From assembly GCA_947383685.1 (NCBI GenBank), contig CANDEE010000027.1, positions 1 to 22,237 on the forward strand: a stretch of 22,237 bases of DNA, written 5' to 3'. Positions within the stretch are counted from its first letter, which is position 1. Each line of letters begins with the position of its first letter. The position numbers and the translations under genes are program-made. This stretch comes from an uncultured Pseudoflavonifractor sp. (lineage in GTDB: Bacteria; Bacillota; Clostridia; Oscillospirales; Oscillospiraceae). The notes beneath the pieces were generated by a model. The model was given only the letters and a program-made list of their open reading frames with translations. It ran no database searches and was not told the origin of the DNA. Shown here one piece after another: positions 13,701 to 21,261 of this stretch.

Positions 13701-14624
13701 ATGGCAGAAAACGTGCTGGCAACCCGTGGCTTGACGAAACGCTACGGAAATCATCTGGCGGTAGATCACGCCGACATTGTTATCCCTAAAGGAGAAATAT
13801 ACGGCCTGGTAGGCCGTAACGGTGCGGGCAAGACTACCATCATCCGTATGGTGGTGGCTCAGACAGTTCCAACCTCCGGGGAGATCGAGCTTTTTGGCGC
13901 CACCGGGGAGAAGAATCTTCAAAAGGCCCGTTCCCGCACAGGGGCTATGGTGGAGATACCCAGTTTTTATCCCTACCTTACGGCCAGGGAGAACCTGGAA
14001 TATTACCGCCGCCAGCGTGGCGTGGCGGGGGCTCATGTGGTGGATGACGCCCTTCGGCAGGTAGGACTTGAAGATGCAGGCAAAAAGAAGTTCAAAGCCT
14101 TTTCCCTAGGAATGAAGCAGCGGCTTGGTCTGGCGCTGGCCCTTATGAACCGGCCAGACCTTCTGCTGTTGGATGAGCCTATTAATGGTCTGGACCCGGA
14201 AGGTATTGTGGATTTCCGCAACTTGCTGTTGGAGTTGAATCGGCAGTATCAAATTACCATTCTTATTTCCAGCCATATCCTTTCCGAGCTTCAAAATTTA
14301 GCTACCTGCTACGGCTTTATCGACCAGGGACGGATGCTGGAGCAGCTCTCTGCCGGGGAGTTGGCGGAGAAGTGTCGGGACTGTTTGGAACTGAAGGTAA
14401 ACGACGCGCCCCGGGCCGCCGCCCTTTTAGAGCGGCAGCTCGGCTACCGGGATTTTGAGGTACTGCCTGGTGGGGCAATCCGGCTCTATGAGGGCCTGGA
14501 GGCTCCGGAAAAAGTGACCCGGCTTATGGTGGAGCAGGGAATCTCTCTGGCGGGTATGGAACACCGGGGGGCCAACCTAGAGGACTATTTCCTGAATCTG
14601 ATAGGAGGTGTCCATCATGGCTAA
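13701..14624 (+). CDS. ABC transporter ATP-binding protein (bacitracin/lantibiotic-resistance type)
   Basis: 307 residues. The nucleotide-binding domain (1-about 220) has Walker A GRNGAGKTT (38-46), ABC signature FSLGMKQRLGLALAL, Walker B LLLLDEPINGLDP and the switch histidine SSHILSE. A C-terminal extension of about 85 residues is typical of the BcrA/LanF group, which drives ABC-2 permeases to expel or detach antimicrobial peptides. The ATG at 13701 follows GGAAAGAGAGGT (13681-13692) by eight bases; an upstream in-frame ATG at 13647 lacks a ribosome binding site. The gene overlaps the next permease start by eight bases. Confidence 0.94.
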   Translation: MAENVLATRGLTKRYGNHLAVDHADIVIPKGEIYGLVGRNGAGKTTIIRMVVAQTVPTSGEIELFGATGEKNLQKARSRTGAMVEIPSFYPYLTARENLEYYRRQRGVAGAHVVDDALRQVGLEDAGKKKFKAFSLGMKQRLGLALALMNRPDLLLLDEPINGLDPEGIVDFRNLLLELNRQYQITILISSHILSELQNLATCYGFIDQGRMLEQLSAGELAEKCRDCLELKVNDAPRAAALLERQLGYRDFEVLPGGAIRLYEGLEAPEKVTRLMVEQGISLAGMEHRGANLEDYFLNLIGGVHHG

Positions 14625-15405
14625 CTATCTGAATGCCGAGTTCTATAAGGCTGTCCATCGGAAATATGTCTATGTTTTTCCGGCTGTCATACTGGGTCTG
14701 GTGGCTTTTATAATGTTCCTTCTGCGAGTGGAGGGCTTCGGCTCCTCCTCCGACGGGGAGGCCTTTATCGTCCAGCGGGTGTCCGTGGCCGATATGTTGA
14801 GTATTCTGTCCATGATGTTGTCCGTAGGACTCTATCTGCTTATGCTGGTGGCCGACATTGTCTTTTCTGAGCAGTATAAGTACAACACTTTGAAGAATGA
14901 GGTTTCCTTTGGACTGTCCCGGCTGCGGATTTATCTAGGGAAGCTGATTGCTGCGGTACTGACGGCGGTGGTGCTGAGTGTTTTGATGGTGGTGGGTTAT
15001 ATTCTTCTGGCTTTCCTTATGTTTCCCACTGGGGAGGAATTTATTGGAAGCCTACAAACATTTGGACTGAGCCTGCTCATGTCTATCCCTCTCTGGCTGG
15101 GCGGCCTGGGCTTCTTTACAATGCTGCAATTCATGCTCAAGGGTTCTACAGCCGCGTCCATCGTCTATGTGATGCTCATTGCCATTTTGGGCAGTGGCTT
15201 TCTGGAGCTGATGGAGGTGTTTATTCCCACCTTGGAGCCGGCGGCAAAGCTGGTGCGTATCATCTCCCTCAGTACCCCCTTCAACTTTTTGAACCAATAT
15301 GGGCCCAAGGCTCTGATGGGCTATTCCTGGGCGTTGGGGATGTCCTGGCTGGTACTTTCCACGGTTATGGGTATTATAGGGTTTCGGAAGAAGGAGATCA
15401 GCTAA
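14617..15405 (+). CDS. ABC-2 type permease, first subunit
   Basis: 262 residues with six hydrophobic segments and no large soluble domain, the usual size of LanE/LanG-type permeases. The N-terminus (MANYLNAEFYKAVHRKYVYV) and the internal segment YKYNTLKNEVSFGLSRLRIYLGK (273 bases in) are typical of the family. The ATG at 14617 is chosen because AGGAGGTG (14602-14609) sits seven bases upstream; the GTG at 14608 overlaps that site. It overlaps the ATPase gene by eight bases and is followed without gap by a second permease of related sequence. Confidence 0.9.
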   Translation: MANYLNAEFYKAVHRKYVYVFPAVILGLVAFIMFLLRVEGFGSSSDGEAFIVQRVSVADMLSILSMMLSVGLYLLMLVADIVFSEQYKYNTLKNEVSFGLSRLRIYLGKLIAAVLTAVVLSVLMVVGYILLAFLMFPTGEEFIGSLQTFGLSLLMSIPLWLGGLGFFTMLQFMLKGSTAASIVYVMLIAILGSGFLELMEVFIPTLEPAAKLVRIISLSTPFNFLNQYGPKALMGYSWALGMSWLVLSTVMGIIGFRKKEIS

Positions 15406-16167
15406 ATGCTCAACTACATTTCCGCTGAATGGTATAAGCTTCGTCACACCAAGGGTATCTTTTTGGCTCTGGGTCTGCTGCTGGCTTTGATTGCCATGAT
15501 GTTTCTTCCGGCTTTTTGGTATCCGGAACCCTCCTTTAGAGTTTATACTGCGGCCTATATTGCGTTTCTGCCCGTGGGCTTTTTTCTGGCTCCAGTTTTT
15601 GCGGCCCGTGCTTTTGATGACCAGTATGGTAGGGGAACCATGAAAAATGAGATAGTTTTTGGGATTTCCAGAAGCCGTATCTATTTGGGAAAACTGGCCT
15701 TTGGGGCGTTGGTAGGAATCGTTTCGGCAACCGTTATCCTGTGTTTTTATCTTCTGATGAGCGTCCTGTCGGGAGGATTGGGGGAGGAGAACACCGCCAT
15801 TTATTTGGATATGAGCATTCAGGCCACTCTCCTGGTCCTGCCCCTGTGGTTGGCCAGCCTGTCTCTGGCGTTCTGTCTTCAAGTGATTGTGAAAAGCAGT
15901 GCGGGGGCTATCGCGTTGGATTATCTGCTCCTGTTTTTTGGAGTGCCCATTGCCTTGGTGGGGGTAGACGAACCAACAGCGTCTTTTGTGTTGAACTTTT
16001 TTACGCGCTGGTTTTTTGCCGCCCCCTTTCGGGTTGCCGTTATGTCACTAAATCAGGGATGTAGTGTTTTATCTGATATGGGATATAGCTGGATGGTAGG
16101 GCTGGGCTGGGTTCTGGCGACCTCACTTTTGGCCCTGGCTGCCTTTTCCCGGAAAGAAATCAATTAA
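15406..16167 (+). CDS. ABC-2 type permease, second subunit
   Basis: 253 residues with about six membrane segments. It is recognisably similar to the first subunit: MLNYISAEWYKLRHTKGIFL at the start and DDQYGRGTMKNEIVFGISRS at the place where the first has YKYNTLKNEVSFGLSRLR. The two probably form the heterodimeric channel of a LanFEG-like transporter with the ATPase at 13701. Its ATG follows the stop of the first permease directly (TAAATG). The histidine kinase starts 20 bases after its stop. Confidence 0.9.
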   Translation: MLNYISAEWYKLRHTKGIFLALGLLLALIAMMFLPAFWYPEPSFRVYTAAYIAFLPVGFFLAPVFAARAFDDQYGRGTMKNEIVFGISRSRIYLGKLAFGALVGIVSATVILCFYLLMSVLSGGLGEENTAIYLDMSIQATLLVLPLWLASLSLAFCLQVIVKSSAGAIALDYLLLFFGVPIALVGVDEPTASFVLNFFTRWFFAAPFRVAVMSLNQGCSVLSDMGYSWMVGLGWVLATSLLALAAFSRKEIN

Positions 16168-16187
16168 GAAAAAGGAGGAGGGGAGCA

Positions 16188-17081
16188 TTGAAGTATCTGG
16201 CGGTGCTACTGGCGGCTCTATGCCTGCTTCTTGCCTTGCGTCTATATGCCCTGGACCGCAACTTGAAAAATGGGGTTAAACAACTCAGGCTGCGCAGACA
16301 GGAAAAGAGCGCAGCGCCGCTTCACCTGTCGGCCCCTCACCAGGCCTCAGAAGAACTTTTGTCTGAAGTAAACGGCCTTTTAAGGGACAGCGAGGATGAG
16401 CGTGCTGATTTCCGTTACCGGGAACAGGCGATTCGCCGCCAGATTGCTAATGTGTCCCACGATCTCCGTACGCCCTTGACCTCGATTTTGGGGTACCTTC
16501 AGCTTATGGAAAACCCGGAGGTCAGTGAGGAACAGAGAGCGGAGTATCTGGGAATTATCAAAGGCCGGGCCAGGGTGCTTCAAAGTCTTATTACCAGCTT
16601 TTACGACCTGTCCCGTTTGGAAGCGGGGGAATACCCCATTGTAAAAGAGCGGGTGGACCTTCGGGAGGTTATCGGCGCCCTGCTGGCAGCATTCTATGAT
16701 GAACTAGAGAGCCATTTTTCTGTAATTGTGGATTTGCCTGATGACTTGCCCCCGGTATGGGGGGATAAAGCTGCCATGACGAGAATATATTCTAATCTAA
16801 TCCGTAACGCTTTGGAGCACGGCTCAGGCACACTGACCGTTTCTGCGGCTGTGGAGGAAAAGCGGGTGGTAACTAGGTTTGCAAATGGAAGGGCAGAGCT
16901 GTCAAAATTGGATCTGCCCCACATATTTGACCGCTTCTATACGTCCGACAAGACCCGCTCCGGGCGAAATACCGGACTGGGTCTTGCTATCGTAAAAGCG
17001 TTGGCGGAACAGATGGAGGGACGCGTAGGGGCAGAGTTGACAGGGAATCAATTTTCCGTTATACTATATTGGAAAATGTAA
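16188..17081 (+). CDS. Sensor histidine kinase with minimal sensor region
   Basis: 297 residues. One membrane segment (about 3-20) is followed directly by cytoplasmic sequence, so there is almost no external part. The HisKA domain has His91 in ANVSHDLRTPLTSILGYLQL. The ATPase domain has the N box with Asn207 (NLIRNALEHG) and the glycine-rich SGRNTGLGLAIVKALAE. It is the likely partner of the response regulator at 12354 although four genes lie between. With no sensor domain of its own, it may read the state of the adjacent permeases, as BceS does; this is inference. The start is TTG at 16188, after AAAGGAGGAGGGGAG; this strong site decides the start. A terminator follows at once. Confidence 0.9.
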   Translation: MKYLAVLLAALCLLLALRLYALDRNLKNGVKQLRLRRQEKSAAPLHLSAPHQASEELLSEVNGLLRDSEDERADFRYREQAIRRQIANVSHDLRTPLTSILGYLQLMENPEVSEEQRAEYLGIIKGRARVLQSLITSFYDLSRLEAGEYPIVKERVDLREVIGALLAAFYDELESHFSVIVDLPDDLPPVWGDKAAMTRIYSNLIRNALEHGSGTLTVSAAVEEKRVVTRFANGRAELSKLDLPHIFDRFYTSDKTRSGRNTGLGLAIVKALAEQMEGRVGAELTGNQFSVILYWKM

Positions 17082-17109
17082 GGGCGGCTCCTGCGAAACA
17101 GCCGCCCTT
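17080..17109 (+). terminator. Terminator of the kinase operon
   Basis: A 10-bp stem AAGGGCGGCT / AGCCGCCCTT (17080-17089 with 17100-17109) overlaps the kinase stop codon; the T-run after it (CCTCTTTAT) is weak. Confidence 0.7.
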
Positions 17110-17137
17110 CCTCTTTATGGAACATCCTGTGGAGAAC

Positions 17138-17166
17138 TTGACAGGATAAGCCGAAAATGATATTAT
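17138..17166 (+). promoter_or_regulatory. Near-consensus promoter of nfnA-nfnB
   Basis: TTGACA (17138-17143), 17 bases, TATTAT (17161-17166): six and five of six. Transcription would start near 17173, about 53 bases before nfnA. A strong constitutive promoter fits a central redox enzyme. Confidence 0.8.
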
Positions 17167-17225
17167 TTTAACGATGTGCCACAGAGACGAAATGAATCAA
17201 ATGTGAAATGAAAGAAGTGGTATTC

Positions 17226-18089
17226 ATGGTCAAAATCGTGCGAAGAAAAGAACTGAACCCCACCGTTACCCTGCTGGAGGTGGAAGCCCCCTTTGTGGCA
17301 GCTAAGGCCCAGGCTGGGCAGTTTATTATCCTCCGGGTGGATGAGGAGGGGGAGCGCATCCCCCTGACCGTGGCAGGCTATGACCGGGCCAAAGGGACAG
17401 TTACCATCATCTTTCAGGTGGTGGGCGCTACTACCGAAAAGCTCAATCACCTGAAGGTAGGGGAGTACATCCACGACTTTGTGGGTCCTCTGGGGATGGC
17501 TACCCACACCGAGGGCCTGAAGAAAGTCTGCGTGGTGGGCGGCGGCGTAGGCTGCGCCATTGCCCTTCCTGTTGCCCAGAAGCTCCATGAACAGGGGTGC
17601 GAGGTGACCTCGGTCATCGGCTTCCGCTCTAAGGACCTGCTGATTCTGGAGGACGAGTTCAAGGCCGCTTCAGATAAGCTGTATGTTATGACAGACGATG
17701 GTTCTTATGGACGGGAAGGCAATGTGTGCGTGCCCCTCAATGAGATGTTTGCTGCGGGGGAGACCTTTGATCAGGTCATTACCATCGGGCCTCTTATTAT
17801 GATGAAGTTCGTGGTGGAAGCTACCCGGCCTACCGGAATTCCCTGCGTGGCTTCCATGAACCCCATTATGATCGACGGCACTGGTATGTGTGGAGGCTGC
17901 CGGTTGACCCTCCACCAAGACGGCAAGGAAGTGACCAAGTTTGCCTGTGTGGACGGTCCTGACTTCAACGGCTATGAGATAGACTTTGACGAGGCCATGT
18001 CCCGGGGCACCATGTATTACGGATTTGAGCGTCATGCCCATGAGGAAACCTGCAATCTGTTCAAGAAGGAGGCTGAGCAGCATGCCTAA
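17226..18089 (+). CDS. nfnA: NADH-dependent ferredoxin:NADP+ oxidoreductase, small subunit
   Basis: 287 residues of the ferredoxin-NADP reductase-like flavoprotein family. The FAD domain has ERIPLTVAGYD (44-53) and the NAD domain GGGVGCAIALPVAQ (105-118). A C-terminal [2Fe-2S] region has Cys222, Cys225 and Cys241 with Asp217 nearby (DGTGMCGGC, FACVDGPDF). With NfnB it bifurcates electrons, balancing NADH, NADPH and reduced ferredoxin in anaerobes. The ATG at 17226 is chosen because homologues start at this point and AAAGAAGTGG precedes it; the ATG at 17208 lacks a ribosome binding site. It overlaps nfnB by eight bases. The same family includes sulfide dehydrogenase subunit B (SudB). Confidence 0.92.
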   Translation: MVKIVRRKELNPTVTLLEVEAPFVAAKAQAGQFIILRVDEEGERIPLTVAGYDRAKGTVTIIFQVVGATTEKLNHLKVGEYIHDFVGPLGMATHTEGLKKVCVVGGGVGCAIALPVAQKLHEQGCEVTSVIGFRSKDLLILEDEFKAASDKLYVMTDDGSYGREGNVCVPLNEMFAAGETFDQVITIGPLIMMKFVVEATRPTGIPCVASMNPIMIDGTGMCGGCRLTLHQDGKEVTKFACVDGPDFNGYEIDFDEAMSRGTMYYGFERHAHEETCNLFKKEAEQHA

Positions 18090-19506
18090 TCCTATGCCTA
18101 ATATGGATCCCAAGAAAAATCCCATGCCCACTCAGGAGCCTCAGGTCCGGGCCCACAATTTCAGCGAGGTGGCTTTGGGTTATTCGGAGGAGACCGCTAT
18201 CCAGGAGGCGCTTCGGTGCTTGAACTGCAAAAATATGCCCTGTGTGAGCGGATGTCCCGTAAACGTCCATATTCCCGAATTTATTGCGAAGATAAAAGAA
18301 GGGGACTTTGAAGGGGCCTATCAGATCATCCAGCTCTCCTCTACGCTTCCCGCTGTCTGCGGCCGGGTGTGCCCACAGGAAACCCAGTGTGAGAGCAAGT
18401 GTGTCCGGGGGATCAAGGGAGAGCCGGTGGGAATCGGCCGTCTGGAGCGTTTTGTGGCTGACTGGCATAATGCCCATGCTGACAAACTTCCTGATAAGGT
18501 GCCTTCCAACGGTCACAAGGTGGCTGTGGTAGGCTCCGGCCCCAGTGGTCTTACATGCGCTGGAGACCTGGCAAAAAAGGGATATCAGGTCACAGTTTTC
18601 GAGGCCCTACATACCGCCGGCGGAGTGCTGGTCTATGGTATTCCTGAATTTCGTCTGCCCAAGGCCATTGTCCAAAAGGAAGTAGACAATTTGGTGGCTA
18701 TGGGTGTGGATATGGAGGCCAATATGGTCATCGGCAAGACGCTGACCATTGATGAGTTGTTTGACATGGGGTTTGAGGCTGTGTTCGTTGGTTCCGGCGC
18801 AGGACTTCCCAACTTTATGGGTATCCCCGGCGAGTCTCTGAAGGGCGTCTATTCTGCCAACGAGTTCCTGACCCGGTCCAATCTGATGAAGGCATACAAG
18901 GATAACCCTGTGACACCCATTATGAAGGGTGGCAAGGTTGCTGTGGTAGGCGGCGGTAATGTGGCTATGGATGCTGCCCGCACTGCTCTCCGTCTGGGTG
19001 CGGAGAAGGTGTATATTGTCTATCGCCGCTCTTTGGAGGAGCTTCCCGCCCGGAAAGAGGAAGTGGAGCACGCCATGGAGGAAGGAATTGACTTTAAGCT
19101 CCTCAATAATCCGGTGGAGATTTTGGGCTATCATAATCCCGATGACCGCCGGGACCCCAAGAACGGTTTTGTTACCGGTATGAAGTGCATTAAGATGGAG
19201 CTGGGTGAGCCTGATGAAAAGGGCCGCCGCCGTCCGATCCCCATTCCCGGTAGCGAGTTTGTTTTGGATGTAGATACGGTGATCATGTCCATCGGTACTT
19301 CTCCCAATCCCCTCATTAAGTCCACCACCGAGGGTTTGGAGGTCAATCGTCATGGTGGTATCATCGTGGAGGAGCAAACCGGGGCCACAACCAAGGCCGG
19401 CGTGTATGCCGGCGGTGATGCGGTTACCGGCGCCGCCACCGTCATTTCGGCTATGGGAGCTGGGAAAGTAGCCGCTAAGGCCATTGATGAGTATCTGAGC
19501 AAGTAA
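18082..19506 (+). CDS. nfnB: NADH-dependent ferredoxin:NADP+ oxidoreductase, large subunit (GltD-like)
   Basis: 474 residues of the glutamate-synthase small-subunit-like family, often annotated gltA. Two [4Fe-4S] clusters are predicted from Cys46, Cys49, Cys54, Cys58 (CLNCKNMPCVSGCPV) and Cys93, Cys97, Cys103, Cys107. An FAD Rossmann motif (VAVVGSGPSGLTCAGDLA), a NADPH Rossmann motif (VAVVGGGNVAMDAARTALRL) and the C-terminal FAD motif GVYAGGDAVTGAATV follow. It hosts the bifurcating FAD, while NfnA binds NADH. The ATG at 18082 lies nine bases after AAGGAGG inside nfnA. No large glutamate synthase subunit is adjacent, which supports NfnAB over glutamate synthesis. Confidence 0.93.
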   Translation: MPNPMPNMDPKKNPMPTQEPQVRAHNFSEVALGYSEETAIQEALRCLNCKNMPCVSGCPVNVHIPEFIAKIKEGDFEGAYQIIQLSSTLPAVCGRVCPQETQCESKCVRGIKGEPVGIGRLERFVADWHNAHADKLPDKVPSNGHKVAVVGSGPSGLTCAGDLAKKGYQVTVFEALHTAGGVLVYGIPEFRLPKAIVQKEVDNLVAMGVDMEANMVIGKTLTIDELFDMGFEAVFVGSGAGLPNFMGIPGESLKGVYSANEFLTRSNLMKAYKDNPVTPIMKGGKVAVVGGGNVAMDAARTALRLGAEKVYIVYRRSLEELPARKEEVEHAMEEGIDFKLLNNPVEILGYHNPDDRRDPKNGFVTGMKCIKMELGEPDEKGRRRPIPIPGSEFVLDVDTVIMSIGTSPNPLIKSTTEGLEVNRHGGIIVEEQTGATTKAGVYAGGDAVTGAATVISAMGAGKVAAKAIDEYLSK

Positions 19507-19530
19507 AAGCTCTTGCGTTACTTATAAAGA

Positions 19531-19563
19531 AGCGGAGGCAGAATTGCCTCCGCTCTCTTTTCC
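19531..19563 (+). terminator. nfnAB terminator
   Basis: A 10-bp stem AGCGGAGGCA / TGCCTCCGCT (19531-19540 with 19545-19554), loop GAAT, followed by CTCTTTTCC. It lies 25 bases after the nfnB stop. Confidence 0.8.
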
Positions 19564-19607
19564 GTCAGGTTGAAATATTTTGGAGTTTGTGTTGGAGGGG
19601 GAGCGGG

Positions 19608-20171
19608 ATGGATGAGAAAAACGCGGTTCCGTCAAAAAAGCCAACCACAGTATCCCAACGCTTCAATGGTTTTGCGGTATGCCACCTTGCATATAGTCTG
19701 CTAAGCCTAATTCCTGCTTTCTGTGTCTATATGAAAGTAGTAGAGGCTCCATTTTTGGCGGTAACGCTGTGGCTACTTCCAGTGGTGCTGATTGCGTTGT
19801 ATTTTCCTATGGGGATGCTGGCCGCATGGGTGTCAGAATGGACGCCGCCGCGGACATTGCGGGAACGATGGCTGGCAATTGCCCTCCCAACACTGGCAGC
19901 CTGGCTTTGGGTGGTATTTGTGCTGGTTTGTATCGTAGGAGAATGGGGAGACCTCTTTATGTTAGTTTTGGCCCTGTCATTTTTACTTGCGGCTCCCTCC
20001 AGCCTGTTTGTAGTGACATTATGTGGATGGTCTTTGTTGCTGGGAAACAGCGGCTTGGTAGCTTTGGGCGTTTGCGGACTGATTGCTGGAGCGTTGCCAC
20101 CGTTACTTTTTGCGTTGGGAAGTTTCTGGCAGGCGGAAAGAAAGCAAAAGAAAGAGGATACGGAGAGTTAG
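19608..20171 (+). CDS. Small polytopic membrane protein, function unknown
   Basis: 187 residues with five hydrophobic segments (about 23-45, 47-75, 88-112, 115-145 and 148-172), a charged N-terminus (MDEKNAVPSKKPTTVSQRF) and a lysine-rich tail ending KKEDTES. No family is recognised. The ATG at 19608 follows GGAGGGGGAGCGGG. The last codons lie in the left arm of the terminator hairpin at 20147-20192, and the TAG stop overlaps the stop codon of the convergent gene at 20168. No convincing promoter was found in the 53 bases between the nfnAB terminator and the ATG. Confidence 0.75.
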   Translation: MDEKNAVPSKKPTTVSQRFNGFAVCHLAYSLLSLIPAFCVYMKVVEAPFLAVTLWLLPVVLIALYFPMGMLAAWVSEWTPPRTLRERWLAIALPTLAAWLWVVFVLVCIVGEWGDLFMLVLALSFLLAAPSSLFVVTLCGWSLLLGNSGLVALGVCGLIAGALPPLLFALGSFWQAERKQKKEDTES

Positions 20172-20192
20172 CTCTCTGTATCCTCTTTCTTT
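20147..20192. terminator. 21-bp bidirectional terminator that also encodes both flanking C-termini
   Basis: 20147-20167 pairs with 20172-20192 along 21 bp with one G-U pair and the 4-base loop TTAG. The plus-strand arm ends in TTTCTTT, and so does the minus-strand arm, so it can stop transcription both ways. It lies wholly within coding sequence of the two convergent genes: each uses it for its last seven codons and stop. Confidence 0.85.
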
Positions 20193-20374
20193 GAGATAGG
20201 ACTGATACAGCAGGGGGGAGCGATGAGCAGGGCCAGATTATCGCCCAGCACCTCAAAAAAGGCTGCCAAGGTTTCAATTTGATCGCTGGTCAGCCCTTGG
20301 GCAATATGGATGGAAGCCAGGGTGGCCAATAACAGGATATTCTGGTTATTTGTAGATTTGCGGTGGCATCCCAT
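20168..20374 (-). CDS. Small DUF6774-like protein
   Basis: 68 residues. The central block NNQNILLLATLASIHIAQGL is hydrophobic, followed by TSDQIETLAAFFEVLGDNLALLI, the pattern I recall for the DUF6774 small-protein family of Clostridia; no function is established. The ATG at 20374 is chosen because AGAGAGG lies eight bases upstream; ATG 20380 and GTG 20383 overlap the spacer. The tail SKKEDTES repeats that of the convergent gene because both are encoded by the shared hairpin. Confidence 0.7.
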   Translation of the reverse strand: MGCHRKSTNNQNILLLATLASIHIAQGLTSDQIETLAAFFEVLGDNLALLIAPPCCISPISKKEDTES

Positions 20375-20413
20375 CCCCATCACCTCTCTTGCTTTAGTTT
20401 ACGCTCTTTTCTA

Positions 20414-20614
20414 TCAAAGGGTGTGGCTATCATTACCCAGTTCAGAAATCAGAGCCTGCATCTCCGCCTTGCTGCTGACGTGATGGGCCCGTTCCGTATA
20501 GTGGGCCTTTTCCTGACCGGGTAGCCGACCAAAGGCATCCAGTGCTGCCGGGTTTTGGGCGAGATTCATGGCAAAGCCCTCAGGAAGCTGGGACAAGGGG
20601 TCAAAATGTGACAT
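20414..20614 (-). CDS. Small hypothetical protein
   Basis: 66 residues, hydrophilic, no membrane segment. The pattern LPEGFAMNLAQNPAALDAF followed by AHHVSSKAEMQALISEL resembles the short C-terminal domain of YdeI/OmpD-associated proteins, found alone in many Firmicutes; the match is from memory and weak. The ATG at 20614 follows AAAGGAGGA by eight bases, a strong signal that it is real. It lies 39 bases upstream of the small gene at 20168-20374 on the same strand and may be cotranscribed. Confidence 0.7.
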   Translation of the reverse strand: MSHFDPLSQLPEGFAMNLAQNPAALDAFGRLPGQEKAHYTERAHHVSSKAEMQALISELGNDSHTL

Positions 20615-20829
20615 AAATGTTTCCTCCTTTCCCGCTTATTTTGCTCCGGATAGGGAAGAATAGTCGCATATGTGGCTCTAAACTGTTGAAAATGGCGGAA
20701 AACACTTTGAAATTTTCTGGAAAACAGTCATTTTCCTACTTTCATTTCCCAAAGATTCTTGGTAAAATAAAAATAGCAAAGCCTAAACATCAAGCAGTTC
20801 AAAGACTGTATATAAAGGAGTCCTGTATT

Positions 20830-21210
20830 ATGACTAAGACGACAAAGAAAGCGGAGACTGCTGCCAAGACCGAGACTGTCAAGGCCCCTGTGGCTGCTGA
20901 GCCTGTCAAGGCTGAGGAGAAGAAGGCTGTGAAGGAGACCAAGAAGGTCGCAACAAAGGCTGCTCCTAAGACGACAAAGACCAAGGCTGCTGCAAAGACT
21001 ACGGCTAAGGCTACCTCCAAAACAGCTTCCACGGTAAAGGTGTACGTGGAGTACCAGGGCAAGCAGATGGATATGGATACCATTTTGGAGGCCGTGAAGG
21101 CCGCCGCTGGAGCTAAAACCGTCAAGACCCTGGAGATTTACGTGAAGCCTGAGGACGGCGCGGCCTATTATGTGGTCAACGGCAAGGATAGCGGTAAGGC
21201 TGACCTGTAA
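20830..21210 (+). CDS. DUF6465-type protein with histone-H1-like Lys/Ala/Thr-rich N-terminus
   Basis: 126 residues in two parts. Residues 1-70 are almost only Lys, Ala, Thr, Val, Glu and Ser (for example TKTKAAAKTTAKATSKTAST), disordered and strongly basic towards the end, like bacterial histone-H1-like or nucleoid proteins. Residues 70-126 form a compact domain (VKVYVEYQGKQMDMDTILEA; KTLEIYVKPEDGAAYYVVNG) as in the DUF6465 family. DNA or RNA binding is an inference. The ATG at 20830 follows AAAGGAG by eight bases. The 215 bases upstream to the divergent gene hold no gene; no convincing promoter could be chosen in this AT-rich stretch. A strong terminator follows. Confidence 0.85.
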   Translation: MTKTTKKAETAAKTETVKAPVAAEPVKAEEKKAVKETKKVATKAAPKTTKTKAAAKTTAKATSKTASTVKVYVEYQGKQMDMDTILEAVKAAAGAKTVKTLEIYVKPEDGAAYYVVNGKDSGKADL

Positions 21211-21224
21211 GCCAGAGAAAACCA

Positions 21225-21260
21225 AAAAACACCCCAAGGCTTTTGCCTTGGGGTGTTTTT
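21225..21260. terminator. Bidirectional terminator between the DUF6465 and GNAT genes
   Basis: A perfect 16-bp stem AAAAACACCCCAAGGC / GCCTTGGGGTGTTTTT (21225-21240 with 21245-21260), loop TTTT, with a T-run on each strand. It serves the plus-strand gene ending at 21210 and the minus-strand gene ending at 21262. Confidence 0.93.
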
Positions 21261-21261
21261 A

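Noticed and set aside
15052..15882. Long minus-strand open frame of 276 codons
   Set aside because: It lies opposite the two ABC-2 permeases, has Gln/His-rich low-complexity content with no known domain, and lacks a ribosome binding site; a shadow frame.
18607..19377. Minus-strand open frame of 256 codons opposite nfnB
   Set aside because: The plus strand encodes a complete NfnB with all motifs; the opposite frame has no recognisable family.
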